Translations under genes and position numbers: made by a program
The notes under the pieces: model-generated
Told to the model about the DNA's origin: nothing
Database searches by the model: none
Seen by the model: only the letters and a program-made list of their open reading frames with translations
In this document: positions 8,807-17,095 of the stretch, piece after piece
Position numbering within the stretch: the first letter of the stretch is position 1
Layout: every line of letters begins with the position of its first letter
Assembly: GCA_017561155.1 (NCBI GenBank)
Contig: JAFZDP010000034.1
Location: 25,170 to 89,169, forward strand
DNA: 64,000 bases
Direction: 5' to 3'
DNA from: Bacteroidales bacterium
Lineage (GTDB): Bacteria; Bacteroidota; Bacteroidia; Bacteroidales; P3

Positions 8807-11659
8807 ATGAAAATGAGAAAATTTTGGATGCTTGTAGTGCTACTGGTTGTAGCTACATCGAGCTTTGCACAATTAGGTGGCAGTGCAAAAGAAGAAAAAG
8901 CCACAGATTTGACTGCTAAGGTGCCAATGGACAGAAAAGTTCGTGTTGGTAAGTTGGAAAACGGTATGACTTACTATATCCGTGCCAACAAAAAACCTGA
9001 AAACCGTGTACAATTCCGTTTGGTTACAAACGTAGGTTCTACTTCGGAAGATGAAGACCAACTTGGTTTGGCTCACTTCGTTGAACACATGGCTTTCAAC
9101 GGTACTAAACACTACAAAGGAAACGATATGATTAGCGAATTGCAAAAAAATGGTATCGAATTTGGCCGTGGTATCAACGCTTACACTTCGTTCGACGAAA
9201 CTGTTTACTATGTTGACCTTCCTACCGACAGCCCTGAAATGATTGAAATGGGTTTCAAAATCCTTGATGGTTGGGCTAGCGGACTTCTTTTAGATGGCGA
9301 AGAAATAGAAAAAGAACGTGGCGTTATTCTTGAAGAATGGCGTGGTGGACTAGGTGCCGGCGAACGTTTGCGCAAAGCTACTTGGCCTACTTTGCTTAAA
9401 GATTCTCGTTACGCTACTCGTCTTCCTATAGGAACTGAAGAAGTTATCAGCACTTTCAAACACGAAACGATCAAACGTTTCTACAACGATTGGTATCGTA
9501 CCGACTTGCAAGCTGTTATCATCGTTGGTGACATCGACGTAAACGCTATGGAAGCTAAAGTAAAAGAATACTTTGGTTCGTATACTAAAAAACAAAACCC
9601 TCGCAAATTGCAAGAATACACTGTTCCCGGAAACGTAGAACCTCTTATTGCTATTGCTACAGATAAAGAAGCTACAAGCACTGACTTGGCTATGTATTGG
9701 AAACACGATAAAGCTCCTCAAGGAACTGTTGGCGACTACCGTCAAAGCCTTGTAAGAAGCCTTGTAAACAGTATGTTGAGCGATCGTTTGAACGAACTTT
9801 CTCAAAAAGCTTCTGCTCCATTTATCTATGCTTACGCCGGTTATAGCGGATTCTTAGGACGTTCTACCGATGCTTTCTCTTGCGGTGCTGCTCCTAAAGA
9901 AAACCAAATAGAAGCAACTGCCGAAGTATTGCTTACCGAATTTAAACGTGCCGACGAACATGGTTTCCTTCAAACTGAATTGGATCGTGCTAAAGAAGAT
10001 CTTCTAAGCCGTTACCAAAAATATGCTAAAGAAGAAAGCAAAACTCAAAACGTAAGCTTTGCAGGCGAATATACTAACCATTTCTTGCAAGGTGAAGTTG
10101 TTCCGGGTATCCGTCAAGAATATCGTTATGTTAAGGAATTTATGCCTACTATCACTCTAGAAGAAGTTAACGCTCTTATCTCTAAATGGATTACCGACGA
10201 AAACTTCGTATTCTACCTAACTGCTCCTGAAAAAGAAGGTTACAAAGTGCCTACTAAAGAAGAAGTATTGGCTATAATAGCTAAAATGAAAAACGTAAAA
10301 ACTGAACCTTACGTTGATAATTACAAAGACGAACCTTTGTTTGCAAAAGAACTTAAAGATGCTAAAATTACAGGTACTAAGAAAAACGAAAAACTTGACT
10401 ATACTGAATATACTTTAGAAAATGGTGTTCGTTTTGTTGTAAAACAAACTAACTTTAAAGAAGACGAAATCCTTGTACATGCTTATAGCTTCGGTGGTAC
10501 TTCGTTGTACGAAGATAGCGAATATCTTACTGCATCTTGGGCTTCTTCGATTGTTGATGGTAGCGGTATAGCCGATTTCGACAACTCTCAATTGAGCAAG
10601 AAACTTCAAGGTATGAACATTAGCATATCTCCTTATATCAGTTCTTTGACTGAAGGTTTCCAAGGTAACTGTTCTCCTAAAGATTTCGAAACATTGCTTC
10701 AACTTACTTATTTGTATTTCGATGCTCCTCGCAAAGATAAAGAATCTTTCGACCGTTTCGTATCGCAAATGAAGACTCAATACAAATTTATCGGTGAAAA
10801 TCCACAATATGTATTTATCGATAAATTCCAAAAGACTGCTTATCCTAACGACAAACGTAACATCCTTATCCCAACCGAAGAACAAATGAATGCCGTAGAT
10901 TACGAACGAGTATTCAATATATACAAAGAACGTTTTGCTGATGCCGGCGACTTTACTTTCTTCTTCGTAGGTAATGTATCAGACGAAATGATATCTGTGA
11001 TAGCTAAATATTTAGGAAATCTTCCTGCTATCAACCGCAAAGAAACTTGGAAAGACCGCTCTACCGATTTCGCTAAAGGTATACAAAGAGAAACAGTAAG
11101 AAAAGGTATGGACAACCAAGGTATGCTTATCATGATGGGTGTTACTGAAGGTTTTGAAGCTACTACTAAAAACAAAATGGCTGTTAACATGCTTAGCGAT
11201 GCTATAGGAATTACTGCTATCGAAGTTATCCGCGAAAAAATGGGTGGTACTTACAGCCCATCTGCAGGTGTAGACTACGAAGTTAGGCCTAATAAAGAAG
11301 TAAATTGGCAATTCTATATCAACTGCGACCCAAGCAAAGCAGGCGAAATAGAAAAAGCTGCTATGGATATCATGAAACAATACGTTAAGAAAGGTCCTGA
11401 TGCAACTACTTTGGCTAAAGTAAAAGAACAAATGATTCGCGCTCGCGAAACTAACTTGAAAGAAAACGGTTTCTGGGCTGGCATGATTAACGGTTCTTAC
11501 ATGTACAATCTTGACCGCACAGACGAAGTACTTTTAGACGACTACAAAAAACTTGTTGAATCTATCACAGCTAAAGATATCCAAAAAATAGCTAAGAAAT
11601 ACATCAACTTGAAAAACTACATCGTTGTAACTCTTGAACCTGAACAAGTAAAAGAATAA
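8807..11659 (+). CDS. M16 family zinc metallopeptidase (insulinase/PqqL-like), exported
   Basis: A 950-aa protein. The signal peptide (MRKFWMLVVLLVVATSSFA) is followed by two tandem M16 units. The first holds the inverted zinc motif HxxEH in LGLAHFVEHMAFNGT (about residue 84), with the downstream zinc Glu in the ERGVILEEWRGG region. The second half (from about 525) is the usual inactive M16 partner. These proteases degrade peptides in the periplasm or envelope. Codon use is unlike the neighbours: heavy use of GCT, CGT, CTT, AAC and TAC suggests strong expression. A terminator follows. The ATG at 8813 is an alternative start and would not change the signal peptide. Confidence 0.93.
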   Translation: MKMRKFWMLVVLLVVATSSFAQLGGSAKEEKATDLTAKVPMDRKVRVGKLENGMTYYIRANKKPENRVQFRLVTNVGSTSEDEDQLGLAHFVEHMAFNGTKHYKGNDMISELQKNGIEFGRGINAYTSFDETVYYVDLPTDSPEMIEMGFKILDGWASGLLLDGEEIEKERGVILEEWRGGLGAGERLRKATWPTLLKDSRYATRLPIGTEEVISTFKHETIKRFYNDWYRTDLQAVIIVGDIDVNAMEAKVKEYFGSYTKKQNPRKLQEYTVPGNVEPLIAIATDKEATSTDLAMYWKHDKAPQGTVGDYRQSLVRSLVNSMLSDRLNELSQKASAPFIYAYAGYSGFLGRSTDAFSCGAAPKENQIEATAEVLLTEFKRADEHGFLQTELDRAKEDLLSRYQKYAKEESKTQNVSFAGEYTNHFLQGEVVPGIRQEYRYVKEFMPTITLEEVNALISKWITDENFVFYLTAPEKEGYKVPTKEEVLAIIAKMKNVKTEPYVDNYKDEPLFAKELKDAKITGTKKNEKLDYTEYTLENGVRFVVKQTNFKEDEILVHAYSFGGTSLYEDSEYLTASWASSIVDGSGIADFDNSQLSKKLQGMNISISPYISSLTEGFQGNCSPKDFETLLQLTYLYFDAPRKDKESFDRFVSQMKTQYKFIGENPQYVFIDKFQKTAYPNDKRNILIPTEEQMNAVDYERVFNIYKERFADAGDFTFFFVGNVSDEMISVIAKYLGNLPAINRKETWKDRSTDFAKGIQRETVRKGMDNQGMLIMMGVTEGFEATTKNKMAVNMLSDAIGITAIEVIREKMGGTYSPSAGVDYEVRPNKEVNWQFYINCDPSKAGEIEKAAMDIMKQYVKKGPDATTLAKVKEQMIRARETNLKENGFWAGMINGSYMYNLDRTDEVLLDDYKKLVESITAKDIQKIAKKYINLKNYIVVTLEPEQVKE

Positions 11660-11681
11660 TCCAACGATATAGTATATAACA

Positions 11682-11725
11682 AAGAAAGCCGAAGCTCTGA
11701 CCGAGTTTCGGCTTTCTTGTTTTAA
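11682..11725 (+). terminator. Rho-independent terminator after the M16 gene
   Basis: The stem GAAAGCCGAAgCTC / GAGtTTCGGCTTTC with loop TGACC is followed by TTGTTTT. Confidence 0.85.
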
Positions 11726-11736
11726 AACACCATACT

Positions 11737-11815
11737 TACGGGTAAAAACTATGCGGTTTAGCACTCCTAACTCCGTGGGTTACGACCCCTAAGTGCCATA
11801 GTTGCGACAGCCAAG
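11737..11815. repeat. Intergenic 'ACTATGCGGTTT' repeat, copy 1
   Basis: The run AAACTATGCGGTTTAGC continues with blocks such as TTACGACCCCTAAGTGCCATAGTTGCGAC. Related blocks occur at 46457-46535 and 52766-52875, always between genes. Confidence 0.5.
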
Positions 11816-11915
11816 TGTGGAGGTTTATATTAGCCAACATATATACTCTGTGGTTGCGTTGTAAATACTTGATAAAAAAACTTACAAAATGTTTTGCTCT
11901 TTAAAAATAAATGCG

Positions 11916-11923
11916 TATCTTTG
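11916..11923 (+). promoter_or_regulatory. Bacteroidetes -7 promoter element (TATCTTTG)
   Basis: TATCTTTGGC lies 89 bp before the lipoprotein start. Confidence 0.6.
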
Positions 11924-12011
11924 GCTCGTCTTTTGGTAGTTGATATATGTATAATATTAGCTCTAAAAGATTGAAATAAACAAATTTATAAACAAATAAA
12001 AAACTATTCAT

Positions 12012-12434
12012 ATGAAGACGAATGTTCTAAAAACCGCCTTGTTGGCGTTGGTAGCTGTAGTAATGTTTAGCATTAGCAGCTGCGAAAAAGAAAAAAGTGA
12101 AGAACTTACAATTTCTAATATTAATTATACTGATTGTTTATCGGAAAGTAAAGATACTTTTAGCAAGGATCCTTCAAATTCCGATTTGATTGAGTATTCG
12201 TATCAAAACCACATACTGTACATTACTCATCATAATTTAGTTGTAGGCTGTGGTGAAGAATTACATGTAGATGTTCAACGTATAAACGATACAATTCGAA
12301 TTGCGGAGTGGACCGACGGATATGTAAATTGCGTTTGTTTGATTGACAACTCTTTCCAAATAAATAATCTTGAGAAAGGTTCTTACATTCTTAACTTTGT
12401 CAATTCCGGAATTACTTTACTGGTAACGTTGTAG
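12012..12434 (+). CDS. Small lipoprotein of unknown function
   Basis: A 140-aa protein. The N-terminus MKTNVLKTALLALVAVVMF ends in a lipobox-like SISSC followed by a charged stretch (EKEKSEE), so it is probably a lipidated envelope protein. The mature domain looks beta-rich and carries two further cysteines (VGCGEE and NCVCL). No family is recognised. It stands alone between a promoter and a terminator. Confidence 0.75.
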   Translation: MKTNVLKTALLALVAVVMFSISSCEKEKSEELTISNINYTDCLSESKDTFSKDPSNSDLIEYSYQNHILYITHHNLVVGCGEELHVDVQRINDTIRIAEWTDGYVNCVCLIDNSFQINNLEKGSYILNFVNSGITLLVTL

Positions 12435-12460
12435 AGTTTTACACATAATATATCTCTTAA

Positions 12461-12500
12461 AAAGGAAACCGAAACTCGCACAGAGTTTCGGCTTCCTTCG
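12461..12500 (+). terminator. Rho-independent terminator
   Basis: The stem AAGGAAaCCGAAACTC / GAGTTTCGGcTTCCTT lies directly after the lipoprotein gene. The opposite strand would serve the wHTH remnant. Confidence 0.8.
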
Positions 12501-12501
12501 T

Positions 12502-12714
12502 TTATTCATTAGAGGTATCTGTCACTTCCCAATATCCTCCTTTGTCGCCTCCTATTCGTTTTATTAGGTTGTTTTGTCGTAGTCCGCGGATAATCTTTTT
12601 TACTCCGCTTTCCGATAATCCACTTATTTCTTGCAGTTCACGAATGGTAATTGCTTTATTGTCTTTTATAGCCAAAAGAATTTTCTGGTTACTTTTCTGG
12701 TTACTTTTACTGTT
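12502..12714 (-). pseudogene. 3' remnant of an AlbA/ATP-binding wHTH regulator
   Basis: An open frame without a start codon, bounded upstream by a stop. It encodes a winged-helix tail: a linker with a repeated SNQK, then KAITIRELQEISGLSESGVK, then RIGGDKGGYWEV and a stop. The same arrangement (a short repeated linker, a wHTH and a GYW ending) closes the intact 525-aa regulator at 14516-16093, so this is most simply the C-terminus of a lost relative. It overlaps the last 8 bp of the LD-carboxypeptidase gene. Confidence 0.65.
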
Positions 12715-13627
12715 TTATTGTTACATCACCGTTGGGTTGTATGTTCAGTTTTGTTTGTCGGCCAAGTATAAGTGCAAGGTTTTCCATACCGATGTGGCCG
12801 AACGGCATACCCATACATACGGGGTAGTCGTACTCCTTCACTGCGTCCCAAATTATCTCTTCGGCAGTTTTGCCAAAGGGTATGGCGTTGTCGTGCATAT
12901 CGCTCATGCCGCCTACTATCAGTGCCGATAGGTTGTCGAGTTTGCCGGAGCGTTTCAGGCACATCATCATGCGGTCGATGTGGTAGAGGTATTCGTCCAG
13001 GTCTTCGATAAACAGTATCTTGCCGGCAGTGTCTATGTCGGACTGCGAGCCCACTATGCTGTACAATACCGAAAGGTTGCCACCCACTATCGCTCCTTCG
13101 GCTTTGCCCGGACGCAGTAGGGCAGAGGTGCATTGTATGTCGTATTCGCAGTGGCCTGCAAACAACGCTTGCTTAAGGCTGTCGATGGCAGGGTAGGACA
13201 CTGTGGCAGCGTCGTGCGGAATGTTTATAGGCATGGTGGCATGCAGTGTTTCCATGCCAAGCAGGTTGTGGACGTGGCTGTGCAGTGCTGTCACATCGCT
13301 GTAGCCTATTATCCATTTTGGCTGTTGCTCCAAGGTAGCGAGGTTCAGCATGTCCAGTATCCTTACAGTGCCGTAGCCACCGCGGGCACATAGTATTGCT
13401 TTTATGTCGTTGTTGTCTATAAGGTTTTGCAGTAGGGCGGCACGATGGCTGTCGGTGCCGGCCATCTGGTTGTCGGCGGCGTAAAGCCCCTCGGGTATTA
13501 CCACCTCCAAGCCCCAATGTTGCAGCAGTTTTATTGCTGGCTCCATCTCTTGCGGACTTACTTTGCGTGCTGTGGCAGCTATCGCCACACGGTCGCCGGC
13601 CTTTAGCGGTATAGGATTGTTTGGCAT
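12707..13627 (-). CDS. LD-carboxypeptidase (peptidase family S66)
   Basis: A 306-aa enzyme of the LdcA/MccF family, which removes the terminal D-Ala from tetrapeptide murein during recycling. The nucleophile elbow is GYSDVTALH (about residue 104), preceded by the oxyanion region CARGGYGTVRILD (about 80). The late catalytic Glu/His region is visible as LFIEDLDEYLYHIDRMM and PFGHIGMEN. The length is normal. GC content and codon use (CTG, GCC, CGG) are higher than in the surrounding accessory genes. Confidence 0.9.
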   Translation of the reverse strand: MPNNPIPLKAGDRVAIAATARKVSPQEMEPAIKLLQHWGLEVVIPEGLYAADNQMAGTDSHRAALLQNLIDNNDIKAILCARGGYGTVRILDMLNLATLEQQPKWIIGYSDVTALHSHVHNLLGMETLHATMPINIPHDAATVSYPAIDSLKQALFAGHCEYDIQCTSALLRPGKAEGAIVGGNLSVLYSIVGSQSDIDTAGKILFIEDLDEYLYHIDRMMMCLKRSGKLDNLSALIVGGMSDMHDNAIPFGKTAEEIIWDAVKEYDYPVCMGMPFGHIGMENLALILGRQTKLNIQPNGDVTIKQ

Positions 13628-13640
13628 AATGGGTTATGTA

Positions 13641-14440
13641 TTATTTTAATAATTTTCTATTATTAATTTCTTCCAATAGGTTCATCTGTTGAATTGCTAT
13701 TCGATTTAATTCTTTTAAACGTTCTGACTGAGGTATCTTTTTCTCTATAAACAAAGCATTCAAATTTTCCATATTCGATAAACAGATAAGTTGATTTATT
13801 GATGCATAGTCTCGAATATTGCCTTTTAGATTTTGGTTTTGTTCTTTCCATTGTTTTGCAGTTATTCCGAACAGAGCAACATTCAAGACATCGGCTTCAT
13901 TTGCGTAAATGGTATTGGTTTGGGAAAAAGAAAGTTCAGAAGGTATAAGATTGTTTTTAATTGCGTCTGTATGTGATAATTTATTTTAGAAAGTTCTCTT
14001 TTCGCAGACCAGCCTAATTGTTTTTGTTCTTCTTCTTTTAGCCTTTGAAATTCTCTTAGTAAATATAGTTTGAATTGTGGCGATACCCAAGACGCAAATT
14101 CAAATGCTAAATCTTTGTGTGCATAAGTTCCTCCGTATCGACCTGCTTTTGCAATTATTCCTATAGCATTGGTTTTATCTATCCATTGTTTTACCGAAAG
14201 GATGAATCTATTAAGTCCTGCTGTATTTTTAATTCCCTCGAATTCGGGGGAATTAAAATTGGGATTGTACATCTCTTCCCATATACCAAGAAATTCTATA
14301 GTGTTTTTGTTTCGTAACCATTTTTCGATAAGTGCACTGCCGTTTTCGATGTTTCTAACCATGTCTGTTAACGAGATATAGTCTTTCTCGTTTATTTCCA
14401 ATATAGTGATTTCGCTTTTATCAACGATTATTTTTGCCAT
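13641..14440 (-). pseudogene. KilA-N domain gene broken by a frameshift
   Basis: The first part (ATG at 14440; MAKIIVDKSEITILEIN) has the KilA-N fold seen in phage and plasmid regulators: YISLTDMVRN, WLRNKNTIEFLGIWE, GRYGGTYAHKDLAFEFASW and FKLYLLREFQRLKEEE. After KINYHIQT the frame shifts. The correct continuation DAIKNNLIPSELSFSQTNTI is read in another frame and joins NVALFGITAKQWKEQN to the stop at 13641. The break lies in CACATACAGACGCAATT and is explained by loss of 4 bases from an ACAGACAG tandem. The 185-aa N-terminal fragment could still be made. Part of its 5' end is duplicated at 16164-16339. Confidence 0.8.
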
Positions 14441-14495
14441 AATAGTTTCGCCTCTTTGCTGTGTTATGTGTTATATAATTCTCGCTATGAACGAT
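14228..14495. repeat. Copy A of the KilA-N 5'-end duplication
   Basis: Segments 14228-14260 and 14360-14495 recur at 16164-16196 and 16204-16339, the second with 2 mismatches in 136 bp. The pair flanks the AlbA-type gene in direct orientation. Copy B lacks the 99 bp between the two segments. Confidence 0.85.
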
Positions 14496-14515
14496 GGTAG
14501 AAATATCTTTATTGT

Positions 14516-16093
14516 CTATTGTTCGTCTTTATTTACTATTACCCAATAACCGGATCTGTCAGAGCCGACACGCTTTATGACTCCTTCTTCTTGAAGTCGT
14601 TTCATTGTTTCTGCAACCCAACTTCTTGAGTAACCGGTTTGTTTCGCAATCTCTATCAATGTGGATTGGGGTTTGTTTTGTATTTGCTCCAATATTTTCA
14701 GTCCACTTTTCAGTCCACTTTTCAGTCCACTTTCTGGTGCAGTTTGTAGTCCACTTTTTCGAGTACCTCGCTTTGAAGCCCTCAATGAATCATCTTTATG
14801 AGCTATGTCGGCGATAATATTTCCTGCAGCTTCATGACAAGGAATGGTTATCCTAAAGAAAGTTCGTTCTTCATCTGTAACTATAGTGGCTCTGGGTGAA
14901 CCATTGTTCTCCAAAACATTTTGAATAGTAGGAATACCTGTACTACGACCTTCTGTCAAATCCAGTTCTTTCAGATATTCGCCAAGTCTACGATTGCGAT
15001 AACGTTTAGAAACTAAGATTTCACACCTTGAGATATCGGCAGCCGAAATACTTCTATCCGGACCACCTACATTCTGTATGGTGATTCCTTGAGGTTCTAC
15101 GGTGATAACCACAGGTTCCCATTCACGATAATCTCTATGATAGAGTGAGTTGGTCACACTCTCTTCCAATGCTTGGTATGGATAGGTGAAGAACTTTTGG
15201 CTCCTGCTACTATCTTTCGGTTTTATCACCGTCTGCATAACAAGCATGCGATTCAGGTATTCCAATGTTCTGTCAATTATCTGTGTGATGGAACCCTTAA
15301 TTACTGGCCCTTCATATAAGTTGTTTGGATTATTCAATCGTCCTTCAGGAAAATATACCACCTCTACTTGTGTACGCTTAAAGAATTTGCTAGGGTCTTC
15401 ACAGAACATCATAGCTGCTACATTTCTAAGCATACGATTTTCCTTAGGACCAACATACAAATCCATTTGCTCCAAGATACTTTCGAGAGGTTTTGTATAT
15501 AGCTCATTGGCAAGCTTGCTACCTACCTTTACCAAATACTCACGTAACAGCAACGTTGAAATATCCTCTATCTTAATATCTGGATTTCCACGTTCATCAA
15601 ATGGCACACGACTTGCCAATTCACGCAACTCATCAAGAACTTCGCCCTTGGCTATGATACTGCTCGTGCCACTACGAACATAGAAATATTCCTTTGTATT
15701 ACTTTTGGCGGTTACGTTCTCAGGTACAGAGTATGGCCGATTGATGCCTGCCGGGCACCATATCACAAGGACAGATTTTCCATCTACCTCTTCAACACTA
15801 GTGCGAGGCATATAATAAGGAGAAATCTTGTTGTTATAGCCTACCATATCTTGAAGAATGCCATCAATCTTTTCTATAGGTATACCTTCAACTGGACGAA
15901 TTGCAACACCAGTTACATCGTCTGTATCAACGCCAACCACAATGTAACCACCACCAAGATCATCAAAATCATTGGCAAATGCACACACGCTATGGTATAT
16001 GCTTGACGGATTCCAACCTTTTTTGAACTCAATTCGGTTGGATTCTATCTTCTGCTTGTTGAGCAGGTCGTTTATGTTAATTGCAAGTGCCAT
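14516..16093 (-). CDS. AlbA_2/Schlafen-type ATP-binding transcriptional regulator
   Basis: A 525-aa protein of the 'putative DNA-binding/ATP-binding' family. The N-terminal AlbA_2 (Schlafen-like) domain shows ESNRIEFKKGWNPSSIYHSV and FDDLGGGYIVVGVDTDDVTG (residues 17-60). A HATPase_c_4-like domain follows (SVTNSLYHRDYRE and the EGRSTGIPTIQNVL loop, about 310-410). The tail is a winged helix (STLIEIAKQTGYSRSWVAE, about 470-520). A 12-bp tandem in the linker encodes SGLK three times. Relatives sit in accessory regions, often near toxin or R-M genes. It is bracketed by direct copies of the neighbouring KilA-N gene's 5' end, a sign of insertion. Confidence 0.82.
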   Translation of the reverse strand: MALAININDLLNKQKIESNRIEFKKGWNPSSIYHSVCAFANDFDDLGGGYIVVGVDTDDVTGVAIRPVEGIPIEKIDGILQDMVGYNNKISPYYMPRTSVEEVDGKSVLVIWCPAGINRPYSVPENVTAKSNTKEYFYVRSGTSSIIAKGEVLDELRELASRVPFDERGNPDIKIEDISTLLLREYLVKVGSKLANELYTKPLESILEQMDLYVGPKENRMLRNVAAMMFCEDPSKFFKRTQVEVVYFPEGRLNNPNNLYEGPVIKGSITQIIDRTLEYLNRMLVMQTVIKPKDSSRSQKFFTYPYQALEESVTNSLYHRDYREWEPVVITVEPQGITIQNVGGPDRSISAADISRCEILVSKRYRNRRLGEYLKELDLTEGRSTGIPTIQNVLENNGSPRATIVTDEERTFFRITIPCHEAAGNIIADIAHKDDSLRASKRGTRKSGLQTAPESGLKSGLKSGLKILEQIQNKPQSTLIEIAKQTGYSRSWVAETMKRLQEEGVIKRVGSDRSGYWVIVNKDEQ

Positions 16094-16163
16094 AATTAAC
16101 TGTAAAAATATTTTGTACTTCTTTTATTTATAAGTTTTTCCATTTTTTGTGTTATTGTAGCTC

Positions 16164-16339
16164 TTTAATTCCCTCGAATTCGGGGGAATTAAAATTAGAC
16201 TCTCATGTCTGTTAACGAGATATAGTCTTTCTCGTTTATTTCCAATATAGTGATTTCGCTTTTATCAACGATTATTTTTGCCATAATAGTTTCGCCTCTT
16301 TGCTGTTTTATGTATTATATAATTCTCGCTATGAACGAT
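16164..16339 (-). pseudogene. KilA-N 5' remnant (copy B of the duplication)
   Basis: The ATG at 16284 and the first codons (MAKIIVDKSEITILEIN) match the KilA-N gene at 14440. An internal 99-bp deletion then joins straight to the NFNSPEFEGIK region. The upstream sequence to 16339 is also copied. It is non-functional. Confidence 0.85.
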
Positions 16340-16429
16340 AAAGGAAATATTTTTATTGTGGATATTGTTTATTTTTTCCTTTTGAAAGAAAAATATTCTC
16401 TGTGATTTGGTCGGTATAAATAATTTATG

Positions 16430-16437
16430 TATCTTTG
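16430..16437 (+). promoter_or_regulatory. Bacteroidetes -7 promoter element (TATCTTTG)
   Basis: TATCTTTGCAAAG lies 95 bp before the first of two paralogous exported-protein genes. A matching element precedes the second paralogue. Confidence 0.65.
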
Positions 16438-16531
16438 CAAAGTTAAAAGTAATATTTTTTTGTAGAGAAAGTTAATATTACAATCTGATTTATAGTAAAA
16501 TAATTATTTATAGTATTTAAATTTAATAGAA

Positions 16532-17062
16532 ATGAAATTAAAAAAACATTTTTTTTGTTTAGCTTTTATGGGCTTTATGTGTGTTGGCTTTGCCAGAGAA
16601 CCTATTAAAATTTTGAATATTCACAAAGAAGGTGGTAGAAGTTTTTTAGGTATTACAGAACCAAGGTATGATAAAGTTGATTTTGAAACTAAAATAGAAC
16701 GTAGGCAGTGTCCTTATACGGGAGAAGTTTATGAGCTTCATATCTCAACTTTGACTTGTTTAAGACCCGGAGATATTAAGTGCCGAAGAAGTGTTGCGGA
16801 GAAAGGTTTTAAATATAATGGAGTAACTATTTCAGAAGATATATTCGTAGAAACCATGAATTCAATGGTGGACGAAATAGATGAGAAGTTAGTGAAGAAA
16901 GAAAAAGAAGGAAAAGTTGTCAAGAAAATATCGGTGGTAGCGGATAATAATGAGCAATTTATTTTTTCTTTTATTGCCACTTGGGAAAATGGAAATGAAG
17001 AAGGAAATGCTGATATACAAATAGTAGTTTATGATATTACTAAAGAACTTGAGGCGTTTTAA
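16532..17062 (+). CDS. Exported protein of unknown function, paralogue 1
   Basis: A 176-aa protein. The signal peptide (MKLKKHFFCLAFMGFMCVGFA) is followed by a mature domain with three cysteines (RRQCPYTGEVYE, LTCLRPGDIKC), a lysine/glutamate-rich helix (DEIDEKLVKKEKEGKVVKK) and a C-terminal strand pair (FIFSFIATWENGNEEGNA). No family is recognised. It is a near-copy of the 175-aa gene at 18982-19509: the last 60 or so codons are almost identical in DNA, while the segment around residues 50-75 differs. This looks like duplication followed by conversion or selective divergence of one patch. Its stop codon lies inside a terminator hairpin. Confidence 0.75.
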   Translation: MKLKKHFFCLAFMGFMCVGFAREPIKILNIHKEGGRSFLGITEPRYDKVDFETKIERRQCPYTGEVYELHISTLTCLRPGDIKCRRSVAEKGFKYNGVTISEDIFVETMNSMVDEIDEKLVKKEKEGKVVKKISVVADNNEQFIFSFIATWENGNEEGNADIQIVVYDITKELEAF

Positions 17063-17082
17063 AACCTCAAGTTCTTTTTTTT
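17042..17082 (+). terminator. Terminator or attenuator overlapping the stop of paralogue 1
   Basis: The perfect stem AAAGAACTTGAGG / CCTCAAGTTCTTT with loop CGTTTTAAAA is followed by TTTTT. It includes the stop codon and ends 13 bp before the next start, so it would reduce read-through into the propeller gene. Confidence 0.8.
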
Positions 17083-17095
17083 GATAGAAAAGATT

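Noticed and set aside
14229..14260. Palindrome AATTCCCTCGAATTCGGGGG(AATT) as a mobile-element end
   Set aside because: It is inside the KilA-N coding sequence (NFNSPEFEGIK) and is repeated only as part of the larger duplication.
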